Made by a program: the position numbers and the translations under genes. DNA of 64,000 bases from Bilabrum cf. latius (taxonomy: Eukaryota > Bigyra: Bicosoecida > Bigyra > Bicosoecida): NCBI GenBank assembly GCA_965178125.1, contig OZ237767.1, positions 310,001 through 374,000 of the forward strand, given 5' to 3'. The notes below the pieces were generated by a model. The model ran no database searches, was not told the DNA's origin, and saw only the letters and a program-made list of their open reading frames with translations. Within the stretch, counting starts at the first letter, position 1, and every line of letters begins with the position of its first letter. Shown one piece after another: positions 1 to 7,861 of this stretch.

Positions 1-1
1 A

Positions 2-1510
2 TAGCCTTTTACAGTAAAAGTTTATGAATGGGCTGAACCTACTGAAGTTATGAACAGTGAAGAAACCTTATCCACAATCTCACCCGTTGGACGCCCTGAC
101 ACTGTTGGTGATTATCGTGAAGTAAGTGATACCCTTAAAAATCCTTTAGCTTGGGGTTAGGATGTTGGATATAGTGCCGGTGATAGCTTTAGTTATCGTG
201 GAGCATATGGGAATGCTTTTACGACTGTAAGTGCTGATTTCGTTGCGGGTAATAGAGACCAAATTGATTGGACTATTGATTTTCAAGAAGCTATACCACT
301 AAAAGGAGCAGATGTTGATGTGAATGCTAAGTATTTTACCGGTGTAAGAAGCCTTCAAGTTGATTTAGATTATCACGTAAATGCTATTCAAAGACTGTGT
401 AAGGCTAGTCTTACAAAAGATAACGGAGATATTAATAAAATAACGGCTTAGTCAATTATAGGAGAAACAAATACGACCCTTCTTGTTGATGAAGTTGAAT
501 TTTAGAGTGGATACGCCCCCCCGACTCGTTGTATGTATAATATGCCTACAATTAAATTTTAGTCTTAGGCTCCTATCCCTGTAGCTAAATCCGCGACTGA
601 AAATTCTTTAACTTCTTTTGATTATCAATTATCCCGTGAGAATGGTATCCCTAGTGCTATTATGGTATGTGCCCGCCTTGTTGGTTGTGATGATAACCCT
701 AACTGGGCTAATAGAACTTTACCAATTAGAAGAATAGGTTTCTCACTCAATGGAAGTGCTGAGGAATTAGGGGCTGTAGATAATCCACACGAATTATATA
801 GAATTAGTAGAAAGAACGGATATGCTCTTCCTCCTTCATCCTTTTATGGTTCATCAATTGATGGAAGTGATGGAAACCGCGGTACTGGTTGCTATATGAT
901 TTTAAAACCTTCAGATGTTGCTACACTTGCTGGTGTTCAATCTAATGTAAATACTGGATTTAATCTTAAAGTTAATCTTCAGTGCTTCAACCCTTATAAT
1001 AAATATGCGGATGGTGCGAATGAGGATAAATACGAGATAAAAGTATGGATGTTTTATGATAATGTTCTTGTGAATGATAACGGTGTCTATACTGAGGCTG
1101 GTGCCCTTATTGAGCCTTCCAAAGTGCTTTCTGAACTTGCTAAACGTGGTGATGCTGAAAGTGGTTCTAAAGGTTTCTAGCCTGTATTTGAGGATTTAGA
1201 TAATTATGCTAATGTTATGGGTGGAAAAGGTCGTTTCTGGTCTAAGATTGGACGAGCCTTTAAACACGGATGGAACAAGGTTAAAGATTGGGCAAAAAGT
1301 GATTAGGCTAAAAACCTAGCTAAACAAATTAGGAATATAGGACCACTCAAAAGTCTAACAGGAAACAATACCGCTCTTGGCAAAGCGGCGGCACATTATG
1401 GATATGGAAATAGTGGAGGAGAATTGAATAAGCTTGGTGGAAAACTTACGATGCGTGGTGGCTAGGCTATGCGTGGAGAAGATCTCGAGGCCCTTTTAAG
1501 CACATCTTAA
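2..1510 (+). CDS. Major capsid protein, C-terminal part (cut by window edge)
   Basis: The frame is open from the window edge to a TAA at 1508-1510, giving 502 residues of a longer protein and reading nine TAG codons as Gln. The sequence has the feel of the second jelly roll of polinton-like virus and nucleocytoplasmic virus capsid proteins. A segment IRRIGFSLNG followed by ELYRISRKNGY is close in style to the conserved stretch before the second barrel, and a later segment NLKVNLQCFNPYNKY is followed by a hydrophobic strand that ends the fold. The last 100 residues are different: Lys- and Trp-rich and amphipathic (around FWSKIGRAFKHGWNKVKDW), then Gly-rich, which may be a tail that contacts membrane or DNA. 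A promoter word for the next gene begins just after the stop. Identification rests on motif style, not a database match. Confidence 0.65.
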
Positions 1511-1512
1511 AC

Positions 1513-1529
1513 GTTTAAAATGACTTAAA
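1513..1529 (+). promoter_or_regulatory. Viral promoter word (full match)
   Basis: GTTTAAAATGACTTAAA, followed by an alternating TA stretch. It ends 29 bp before the ATG at 1558. The same word stands at nearly the same distance before several other genes of the element. Confidence 0.7.
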
Positions 1530-1557
1530 TATATATTAACTAACTAATATATATCAA

Positions 1558-1848
1558 ATGGAAAAGTTAAATAAAATTATTGAGAATCTACCGCCTACAC
1601 ACGATGTCTATATCCAGACAGAAATTGATGGAGTTTTGACCGTAATTTTTACAAATAGTGATTAGGTAAAAGAAATCACCAATCAATTAAAAAAAGACAG
1701 TAGAGAGGAGCTATTATATCTCAAATATTCAACCTATAAATGTATTATATAGACGAGGAATAAGTATAGAGATGATGACATTTTACTTCATTATTTGGCT
1801 GTTTGTCTATTAGAAAAGAAACCCATTCAATTACATAAGGCAAGATAA
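1558..1848 (+). CDS. Small viral protein, unknown function
   Basis: This 96-residue frame starts at the ATG 29 bp after a full promoter word and ends at TAA; two in-frame TAG codons are read as Gln. It is charged and rich in Leu, Ile and Lys, with no signal peptide or membrane segment, and has a hydrophobic patch near its end (residues about 78-86). No family is recognised. The promoter placement and the uninterrupted frame make it likely to be real. It lies between the capsid gene and a 20-bp tandem repeat. Confidence 0.6.
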
Positions 1849-1900
1849 TCATTTTATTATTTATTTATACATATTAAATAAATATATGACCTGTGAATGA

Positions 1901-2014
1901 TACTTTCCGAAGTTGGTTCACACTTTCCGAAGTTGGTTCACACTTTTCAAAGTAGGTTCACACTTTCCGAAGTTGGTTCATACTTTTCAAAGTAGGTTCA
2001 TACTTTCCAAAGAA
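1901..2014. repeat. 20-bp tandem direct repeat, five units plus a partial sixth
   Basis: Five exact-register 20-bp units lie at 1901, 1921, 1941, 1961 and 1981, followed by a partial unit at 2001. Two variants alternate: one with CTTTCCGAAGTTGGTTCA and one with CTTTTCAAAGTAGGTTCA. It lies in the noncoding gap after the 96-residue gene. Such iterons can bind a replication or control protein, but that is only a possibility here. Confidence 0.85.
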
Positions 2015-2117
2015 CTATTTAACCGGTCTAATTAACTAATATTTTAATAATATTAATTATTATAATCATCTATATCTATAGTGTCTATTTTTAAGCCCCT
2101 TTTTTATAATAAAACGC

Positions 2118-2134
2118 GTTTAAAATGACTTAAA
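2118..2134 (+). promoter_or_regulatory. Viral promoter word (full match)
   Basis: GTTTAAAATGACTTAAA, preceded by ACGC and followed by an AT-only stretch. It ends 30 bp before the ATG at 2164. Confidence 0.7.
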
Positions 2135-2163
2135 GATTATATTATATAGATATTATATAGAGA

Positions 2164-2715
2164 ATGTGTAAAAAGTGTATTGAACAAATATAGGAACATA
2201 CCGGTAATATAAAATGGATGGACATTTAGAAGAAATTAATTCATATTGGTTCAACCGTTATTCAAGGTGATAAATTGGGTAATTGTATTTGTGGGCACGA
2301 GATACGAACCGAGCACGAAATAGAGCATACCCCTAGTGGATATGTTTTTAAAGTGGGTTCTAGTTGTATAAAGTAGATGATAAAGGATAAAAAAAATCAA
2401 ATTCGTAAAAAATGTTTATATTAGTGGTGTGGAATATGTAAAAAGGATGTCGCAAGAGACCGATATAATAAGCACTGTGAAGGAATAAGACATATTGAGT
2501 TAGAAAAGAAATAGAAAAAGTTAGAGGAAAAAAAGAGGAATGAAAAAAGATGTGATGTGTGTCTTTGTAAAATGGCTAGAGGTAATTGGAGGACAACCTG
2601 TAAGTCTTGTTATACGATTACAAAATATGGAAAAAAGGCGTGTAAAAAATGCGGAGTGTCTAGAATTAAAGATATGAAATATTCAATTTGTTATAAATGT
2701 CATATTGGTAAATAA
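2164..2715 (+). CDS. Multi-zinc-binding viral protein
   Basis: A 183-residue protein ending at TAA, with five TAG codons read as Gln. It has at least six Cys pairs of the CxxC type: CKKC near the N-terminus, a CxCGxxI segment followed by VGSSC (residues about 43-73), CGIC, CDVCLC, CKSC, CKKC and CYKC near the end. The CxCGxxI...VGSxCI pattern recurs in small zinc proteins of giant viruses and related elements. The middle (residues about 100-125) is a Lys/Glu-rich likely helix. It probably binds nucleic acid or acts in viral transcription; that role is inferred only from the zinc ribbons. A full promoter word lies 30 bp upstream. Confidence 0.7.
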
Positions 2716-3037
2716 TAATTAGATATTAATGATAAAATTAATATTTAACATATTGATGATGGGAGTTAGAAGGGGCTATATTACAACCTTCTAAAGTGAT
2801 AGAACTTTTGGGCTAGAAATACGTTATCAATCAAATCATCTTCATAAAACTAATCCATCCACGTTTTGCTAAATAATACATATACTAATACGCAATTTGT
2901 GGATATAGCCATCGTATGGATTTTATAATAGAGATAACCATATATATTTTAATATTCTAGCCCTTTTATTAGATGGTCAAGGTGTTCAATTATTAATAAA
3001 GATATCATATTTAATATTAGTATAAATATTAAATTAT
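2716..3037. other. Noncoding gap between convergent genes
   Basis: No convincing frame is seen on either strand. The stretch AAGTGATAGAACTTTTGGGCTAG near 2796 resembles one near 11819 in the gene-poor right flank, so part of this gap may be a dispersed viral repeat. Confidence 0.5.
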
Positions 3038-3583
3038 TTAGAAATCTTTTAATGCTTCTTGAAGTTGCTCTCTAAAGGCTTCTTCATCATCATCTTCATC
3101 ATCTGGTTTCTCAACATTTCTATTATTATCACGTTTTTGTTTCTTCTTATTCCTCTTCTTAGTCTTTTTCTTGGGTCTTCTTGGTTCTTCTTCTTCTTCT
3201 GGTTCCTCTACTTCCTCGGGTATAAATTGACCGTATGACAAATTAATATATTTGATGGCTTTGTCCTTCTTTTTAATTGTCATTATGGGGTCTTTACTCT
3301 CAAAATTTCCTGTATAATAAATCGGGGGCTCACTAGAAAACATATAAATGTATGGAACAAATGGATTTTTGGCACTGTCGGTCTTCATATCAGGGGTTAG
3401 ATACAAACCATTTAATTCGTCTTCATCCACTAGTTCAAATTTATCTTCTACGGTATTATTAAAAAATATCCCTTTAAAAGTTTTAAAGAAGAATTGATTA
3501 ATATATTTCTTGGCTTTCTTTACGGCTCCCTCTTCTAAAAGTTCCATTAATTCGCTTGGTTCATAACTCTAAAATTTTGACAT
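3038..3583 (-). CDS. Viral protein with charged Lys/Glu tail, unknown function
   Basis: A 181-residue protein read leftwards from the ATG at 3581-3583. An internal ATG 12 codons later is less likely, because the upstream one follows a full promoter word by 28 bp and is separated only by a TAG read as Gln. The N-terminal two thirds look globular, with aromatic-rich segments (FFFKTFKGIFF at about residues 31-41). The last 60 residues are low complexity: an acidic run, then a Lys/Arg block, then acidic again. Such tails are common in DNA-binding or virion core proteins, but no family is recognised. The stop is TAA. Confidence 0.65.
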
Positions 3584-3611
3584 TCTATATATATTATAAT
3601 AAAATAAAATC

Positions 3612-3628
3612 TTTAAGTCATTTTAAAC
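3612..3628 (-). promoter_or_regulatory. Viral promoter word (full match)
   Basis: On the minus strand this reads GTTTAAAATGACTTAAA and ends 28 bp before the start of the gene at 3583. It sits back to back with the promoter of the rightward gene at 3676. Confidence 0.7.
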
Positions 3629-3630
3629 GC

Positions 3631-3647
3631 GTCTATTTGGCTTAAAA
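3631..3647 (+). promoter_or_regulatory. Viral promoter word (partial match)
   Basis: Only the right half, TGGCTTAAAA, matches the consensus well. It ends about 28 bp before the ATG at 3676, the usual spacing. Confidence 0.5.
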
Positions 3648-3675
3648 ATAAAATATCTATAGTATATATATAAAA

Positions 3676-4020
3676 ATGGTTAAATTAAGTGATATTCAAA
3701 TCGTTAGAACTCAACTTGTTAAAAACAATAAGCCCGTATATAATTTTGTGTTCCCTCTTCGTGAAAATGATAATGGATATAATGATTTAGAAATGAAGAC
3801 TTTATTAAAAAAATATATCTAGAGGTTATTAAAACAAAAGCCCCATTTAAAGAATTATGATGCGTATGTTAGCTCTCTCTACCCCATAGGCTGGCGAACT
3901 TCGTCACCATTTAAATTAAAGGATGATGTAATGTTATTCAGTCCTTCTTCTCGTTATACCTTCTTAAGTGATGAGCAAGTGAAGAGATTTATATTAATCC
4001 TCACTGCTCCGAAACAATAA
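3676..4020 (+). CDS. Small viral protein, unknown function
   Basis: A 114-residue frame from the ATG at 3676 to a TAA, with one TAG read as Gln. It is basic, with no signal peptide or clear membrane segment, and has a segment YPIGWRTSSPFKLKDDVMLF in the C-terminal half. No family is recognised. A partial promoter word lies upstream at the standard distance, and the next gene has its own full promoter, so it is probably transcribed alone. Confidence 0.6.
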
Positions 4021-4052
4021 TTACATTTTATAATTTAAACTTTATAATATGT

Positions 4053-4069
4053 GTTTAAAATGGCTTAAA
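4053..4069 (+). promoter_or_regulatory. Viral promoter word (full match)
   Basis: GTTTAAAATGGCTTAAA, ending 29 bp before the polymerase ATG at 4099. The G/A position in the middle is the only variable base among the full plus-strand matches. Confidence 0.7.
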
Positions 4070-4098
4070 AATATATTAAATATAATATACTATAGGAA

Positions 4099-5598
4099 AT
4101 GATAAATTACGAAAATGTGTTAAATCAATTAAATATATGCTTTGGTAAAAAGTATGATAACCCCATTCAATCCGTAAAGTATCTAGAAAAGGTATTTAAC
4201 GGTAAGCCCATAACTACAAAGAACCTTTATAAACTTGTTTCAGGTTTAAAAATGGATATAGAGATTAGAGAGAAAGACGATATAAAGGTCTATTATCTAA
4301 GTAGGAAAAAAGAGAGTTTTAAAAGGGTTTGTTTAGAATATAAAGATGGTTCATTTAAAGCCGTCTAGAGGATGAAACCTTTATTTGTGCGGTGCCATAA
4401 ATCTATGGTTGTTAAATTAACCGATAAAGCCGAAATAATTGAAAAAGATAAATATAGAGTTGAGAGCCTGACCGATTATCATTCAAAGAAATATTATCTT
4501 CATTATACCATTCACGAATGCCCAGAGGATGAAGATATCAAAGAATGGAGTTTAAGGTTGAGTATAGCAAGTGATGAATTACACGATGAGAACCCATCAT
4601 TAGATGTAATGAAATATGGAATCAGACAAACAGCCCTTCATTTCTTTACAATGTTTAATATGATGATAGATAGCCCACCAGATATAACCCCAGAGGAAGC
4701 GGTATTTATTGAAGGTTCAACGCGTGGCGGGATTCAATATCACAAGAAGGGACAATATGAGGAGTTTATCACCTACGATATAAATAGTCATTACCCCGCC
4801 ATTATGTCATCTAATTCACTACTACCATATGGAAATCCTATTTATAAAACAATTGATAATAAATAGATAAATAATAAAAACGAAATAGGGATTTATAAAT
4901 GTAAGGTGAGCCAAGGGAAATGCGACCCGAATATCTTTCAAATGATGAAGGTATTTGAAAATGAATTTACTTATTATGTCTTTACAGATATGAATATGTT
5001 TGTTAAATATGGTTGTGAGATAGAGATGTCAAGCGACGAATTTAATTTTATGACCTATGATAAATTTATCAAAAGTGAAACACTTTTTAAATCCTATGTC
5101 TCAATGTTCTACAAATTAAAAAGCAAATCATATCTAGCAAAAGAAATATTAAATTCATTATGGGGTAAATTATGTAGTTCCTCTAAAAAGACAATTACAT
5201 CAAAAGACGATAAAAAAATAAATATAGATAAATTTGATATTGACCGTGTAGAAATGGATAATGACGGAGAATTTATTTATCATTTAAAACATAAAGTACC
5301 CTTTAAATATAGCTGGGGAAAATTGAAACCTTTTATTCTGGCATATGGAAGACAACGATTGATGAAGAAAGTGAATAAGAACAACGCTAAACATATTATA
5401 CGAATTCACACCGACAGTATCACATTTAACAAAAGATTAAATTTTAAAGTAGGTAAAGAATTAGGTGAATATAAAAAAGAATAGATAAATGAAGAAGGAT
5501 AGAAATTAATTATCCACGGATAGAATGATTTAATGGTCGTAAATGAAAAAGAAGAAATTATATCAAGGAAAGGAAAAAAAGGCGGTTTAATGCTTTGA
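4099..5598 (+). CDS. Family B DNA polymerase, short form without exonuclease
   Basis: A 499-residue protein with five TAG codons read as Gln, ending at TGA. Palm and fingers motifs are in the right order. Motif A is DINSHYPAIM (residues about 224-233), motif B is KEILNSLWGKL (about 353-363) and motif C is RIHTDSI (about 435-441). The standard motif C is DTDS; here the first Asp is His. No N-terminal 3'-5' exonuclease motifs are seen and the protein is about half the size of most viral family B polymerases, so this is a minimal polymerase, possibly protein-primed. It probably copies the element's genome together with the primase-helicase at 7862-10621. Identification of the fold is strong; activity with the altered motif C is uncertain. 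Confidence 0.82.
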
Positions 5599-5625
5599 AT
5601 TAAATATTTATTAATTATATAATAT

Positions 5626-5784
5626 ATGATTAATATTATTAGTAATATCTTTGTTTAGTATGCTATTAAGAAGGCATTAAAGAAGGTAAAAAATAAATTA
5701 ATGAAGAATCCAAATAATAAAAGACTCTATGAAGAATATAGAAAAAAAACGGCTCACGCTATTAAAAAATTATCATTTTATTAA
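5626..5784 (+). CDS. Very small basic viral protein
   Basis: A 52-residue frame from ATG to TAA, with one TAG as Gln. It starts 27 bp after the polymerase stop and ends 8 bp before the next start, so it may be co-transcribed with its neighbours. It has a short hydrophobic N-terminus followed by many Lys residues (AIKKALKKVKNKL), which could form an amphipathic helix. No family is recognised. Confidence 0.4.
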
Positions 5785-5792
5785 TTATACAA

Positions 5793-6215
5793 ATGAATGA
5801 TAATATACCTAGTTATATTAATAATCCTAAAATTTACAAAAAAGCAATCCAAGAAGTAAATAGAACGTATAAAAAACCATCAGCTTATCGTTCATTAGCC
5901 TATCTAAAAAAATATAAACAACTAGGGGGGACATATGATAAAATTAAATTAAATGAAGCATAGAAAAATTTAAGAAGGTGGAAATTAGAGGATTGGAAGA
6001 ATTAGAAGGGAGAAAAGGGATATTAGGAAAAAGGAGATATATATAGACCCACTAAAAGAATAAATAAAGAGACCCCTTTAACCTTTGGAGAATTAGACAC
6101 GGAAGAAATAGAGGAAGCAATGAAGGAAAAATTTAATAACGGACACGTGAAATCATTTAGACCTAAACCAGTTTTTAATTTATATAAATCAACTAAATCA
6201 AATAAAAATATATGA
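5793..6215 (+). CDS. Giant-virus/PLV conserved small protein (DUF5872-like layout)
   Basis: A 140-residue protein with three TAG codons as Gln. It starts 8 bp after the previous stop, and its TGA overlaps the ATG of the next gene. The segment SAYRSLAYLKKYKQLGG followed by RRWKLEDW and then RPTKRINKETPLTFGEL has the order of features seen in a family of small proteins from giant viruses and polinton-like elements annotated as DUF5872. The function of that family is unknown. The overlap with the next gene and the shared type suggest a functional pair. Family assignment is from memory of the pattern, so moderate certainty. Confidence 0.6.
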
Positions 6216-6499
6216 TTAAAGTAGTTCAAGGTAATAATATTCTGTTTACTGTTCATTTTGGTGGAATTAAGAATGATGGTACCCCTTATATGGACTTTAT
6301 ACAATATTATAATAAAGATGGAGAGAAGGAAGCAAACCGTAAAAAGAAAAATTATATTAAAAGACATTCAATAAATGAAGACTTTAAAGACTATAAATCC
6401 CCCGCTTTTTGGTCTAGGTTTGTATTATGGAATGAACCAACATTAAAAGATAGCTTTATGGACGCCGTAGATAGAGCTAAAAAATTAATGAAAGTTTAA
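6212..6499 (+). CDS. Small viral protein with WSRFVLWN motif
   Basis: A 95-residue protein whose ATG overlaps the preceding TGA (ATGA), a sign of translational coupling or very tight packing. It ends at TAA. The C-terminal part holds PAFWSRFVLWNEPTLKDS, a pattern of Trp-Ser-Arg, Leu-Trp and a following helix that recurs in short conserved proteins of giant viruses and polinton-like elements, often preceded by a Lys/Arg/His-rich segment as here (KNYIKRH). The function is unknown. Confidence 0.65.
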   Translation: MIKVVQGNNILFTVHFGGIKNDGTPYMDFIQYYNKDGEKEANRKKKNYIKRHSINEDFKDYKSPAFWSRFVLWNEPTLKDSFMDAVDRAKKLMKV

Positions 6500-6552
6500 T
6501 ATTATAGGTTTGATATAAGTTTTAGTTTTTCTCTTATTTATATATACAAAAA

Positions 6553-7089
6553 ATGAGCTTAGCAAGATTATCGCAACCTAATGATATGTCTATTCAATGT
6601 AAGAATGTCGCAACTGGTAAAATTGATAGCACTGGTATTGACCTAAATGCTGTCCTAGACAGTAGTGGCAACCTACAAGGAAACCCTGGAATTCATTTTG
6701 ATTCACAACACGGTGTAGGATATTTTACCACTGGCAGTGCTTTACGATTTGGTGCTAATTCCGCATCTGCTGGTTTAGTTATGAAGTTTGATGAAGATGG
6801 ACACGAATGTGATATAACCGTAAAAGGTGAAGTAGTAGCCACCAATTCAATCAAAGCTAAAGGTAAAATGGAATGGTCAAATGGTGGTAGTGAAAAACAA
6901 ATAGCAGTAGCAGGGGTAACCGAAGATGACGAAATACATGTTACCACTACTAAACCAGCAAATGAGGTTGATACTGAATTCTCACACGCTACTTGTGGAA
7001 TTGGTGTTATCACCGTTCATTTAACCAATAATTGTGTATCAAATTCTTTTGAATGTAATTGGATGGTTCTTCCCGGTGAAAGTTTATAA
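6553..7089 (+). CDS. Beta-rich viral protein, possibly a virion surface or fibre protein
   Basis: A 178-residue protein with no in-frame TAG, ending at TAA. It is rich in Gly, Ser, Thr and Val with alternating hydrophobic residues, which suggests an all-beta fold. The C-terminal half runs from AVAGVTEDDEIHVTTT to a final strand ending in NWMVLPG, reminiscent of the beta-sandwich end domains of phage and viral fibres. There is no signal peptide. The usual promoter word is absent; the upstream 50 bp are TATA- and T-rich, so it may belong to a different expression class. The role is inferred from composition only. Confidence 0.5.
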   Translation: MSLARLSQPNDMSIQCKNVATGKIDSTGIDLNAVLDSSGNLQGNPGIHFDSQHGVGYFTTGSALRFGANSASAGLVMKFDEDGHECDITVKGEVVATNSIKAKGKMEWSNGGSEKQIAVAGVTEDDEIHVTTTKPANEVDTEFSHATCGIGVITVHLTNNCVSNSFECNWMVLPGESL

Positions 7090-7145
7090 ATATTTTTTAT
7101 ACTTTTTAACCTTTTTATTTATAATAAATAAATAAATAGATAAAT

Positions 7146-7448
7146 TTAAATTGATATCTCCGGTGGTTTAATCCCGCTATTAAGCAAGGTTTGATTAAGT
7201 TTTTTGATATATTCCTCTAGTATATCCTTTTTTGGTTCTTTGAGATTTTTTTGGTGTTTCTTCGTTCGTTCGTGTCTCGTTCTGTCCTTCCTTCTATAAT
7301 AACAATCACACACATCGCATTTAACTTTTTCATTTCCTCTAGCTAAATATTTTTTATTCCATTTGTCTTTGTTTGTTTTGTAATATTCCTACATATAATT
7401 AATTTTTGGTTGCTCCTCTGTATTGCTTGAACTCTAAATATCGCTCAT
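7146..7448 (-). CDS. Small C2H2-type zinc finger protein (viral)
   Basis: A 100-residue protein ending at TAA, with two TAG codons as Gln. The centre holds CDVC, then 11 residues, then H-x5-H (RHERTKKH), a C2H2-like finger of the kind common in virophages and giant viruses. It is preceded by an aromatic/Lys-rich segment and followed by a likely helix. It probably binds nucleic acid. The start is the ATG at 7446-7448, 28 bp after a promoter word. Confidence 0.65.
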
Positions 7449-7475
7449 CACTATATATTATATAAATATATAATG

Positions 7476-7492
7476 TTTAAGTTATTTTAAAC
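7476..7492 (-). promoter_or_regulatory. Viral promoter word (one mismatch)
   Basis: On the minus strand this reads GTTTAAAATAACTTAAA, one base from consensus. It ends 27-28 bp before the zinc finger gene start. Confidence 0.65.
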
Positions 7493-7506
7493 ACATAAAA
7501 AAGGTA

Positions 7507-7770
7507 TTAAATATTCCTTTTAGACTCTCTATATTTTTCTCTTCTTCTTTGATTAATCATTTCTCTATTATTCAAATAGTATTCTTTAGCCTTCTAAAGG
7601 TTCTTTTCCTTTATTTTTTCTTTATGCTTTTCATAATACCGCCTATTTTTTTCTGTCGTTGTCAGTCTTCCCTTTTTACTTTCACCTATATATTTATACT
7701 TCTCTAATTGTTCCATTGATATATTCAACTCTTTTAATACAGTATCGTTTATATCTATTATGTATTTCAT
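7507..7770 (-). CDS. Small basic helical viral protein
   Basis: An 87-residue frame from the ATG at 7768-7770 to TAA, with one TAG as Gln. It is extremely rich in Lys, Arg, Glu and Tyr, with repeated YYEKHKEKIKEKN-like spacing that predicts long helices. Proteins of this composition in giant viruses and virophages often carry a short nuclease or zinc motif after such helices, but none is visible here. A half-match to the promoter word lies 35 bp upstream. Confidence 0.5.
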
Positions 7771-7804
7771 TTTTGTCTATATACTATATATTTTATTTAT
7801 AAGA

Positions 7805-7817
7805 TATTTTTTAAGCC
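7805..7817 (-). promoter_or_regulatory. Viral promoter word (right half only)
   Basis: The minus strand reads GGCTTAAAAAATA. It is 35 bp before the start at 7770, slightly further than the full sites. Confidence 0.4.
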
Positions 7818-7861
7818 TCAATGTATTATATAAATTAAATTATATAAATTAATCAACACAA

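Noticed and set aside
1901-2014. Possible CRISPR array
   Set aside because: The 20-bp units are directly adjacent with no spacers, and the context is a eukaryotic viral element.
4366-5523. Polymerase gene split into several small genes or a pseudogene
   Set aside because: All the interruptions are TAG, in one frame, and polymerase motifs A, B and C run in order across them.
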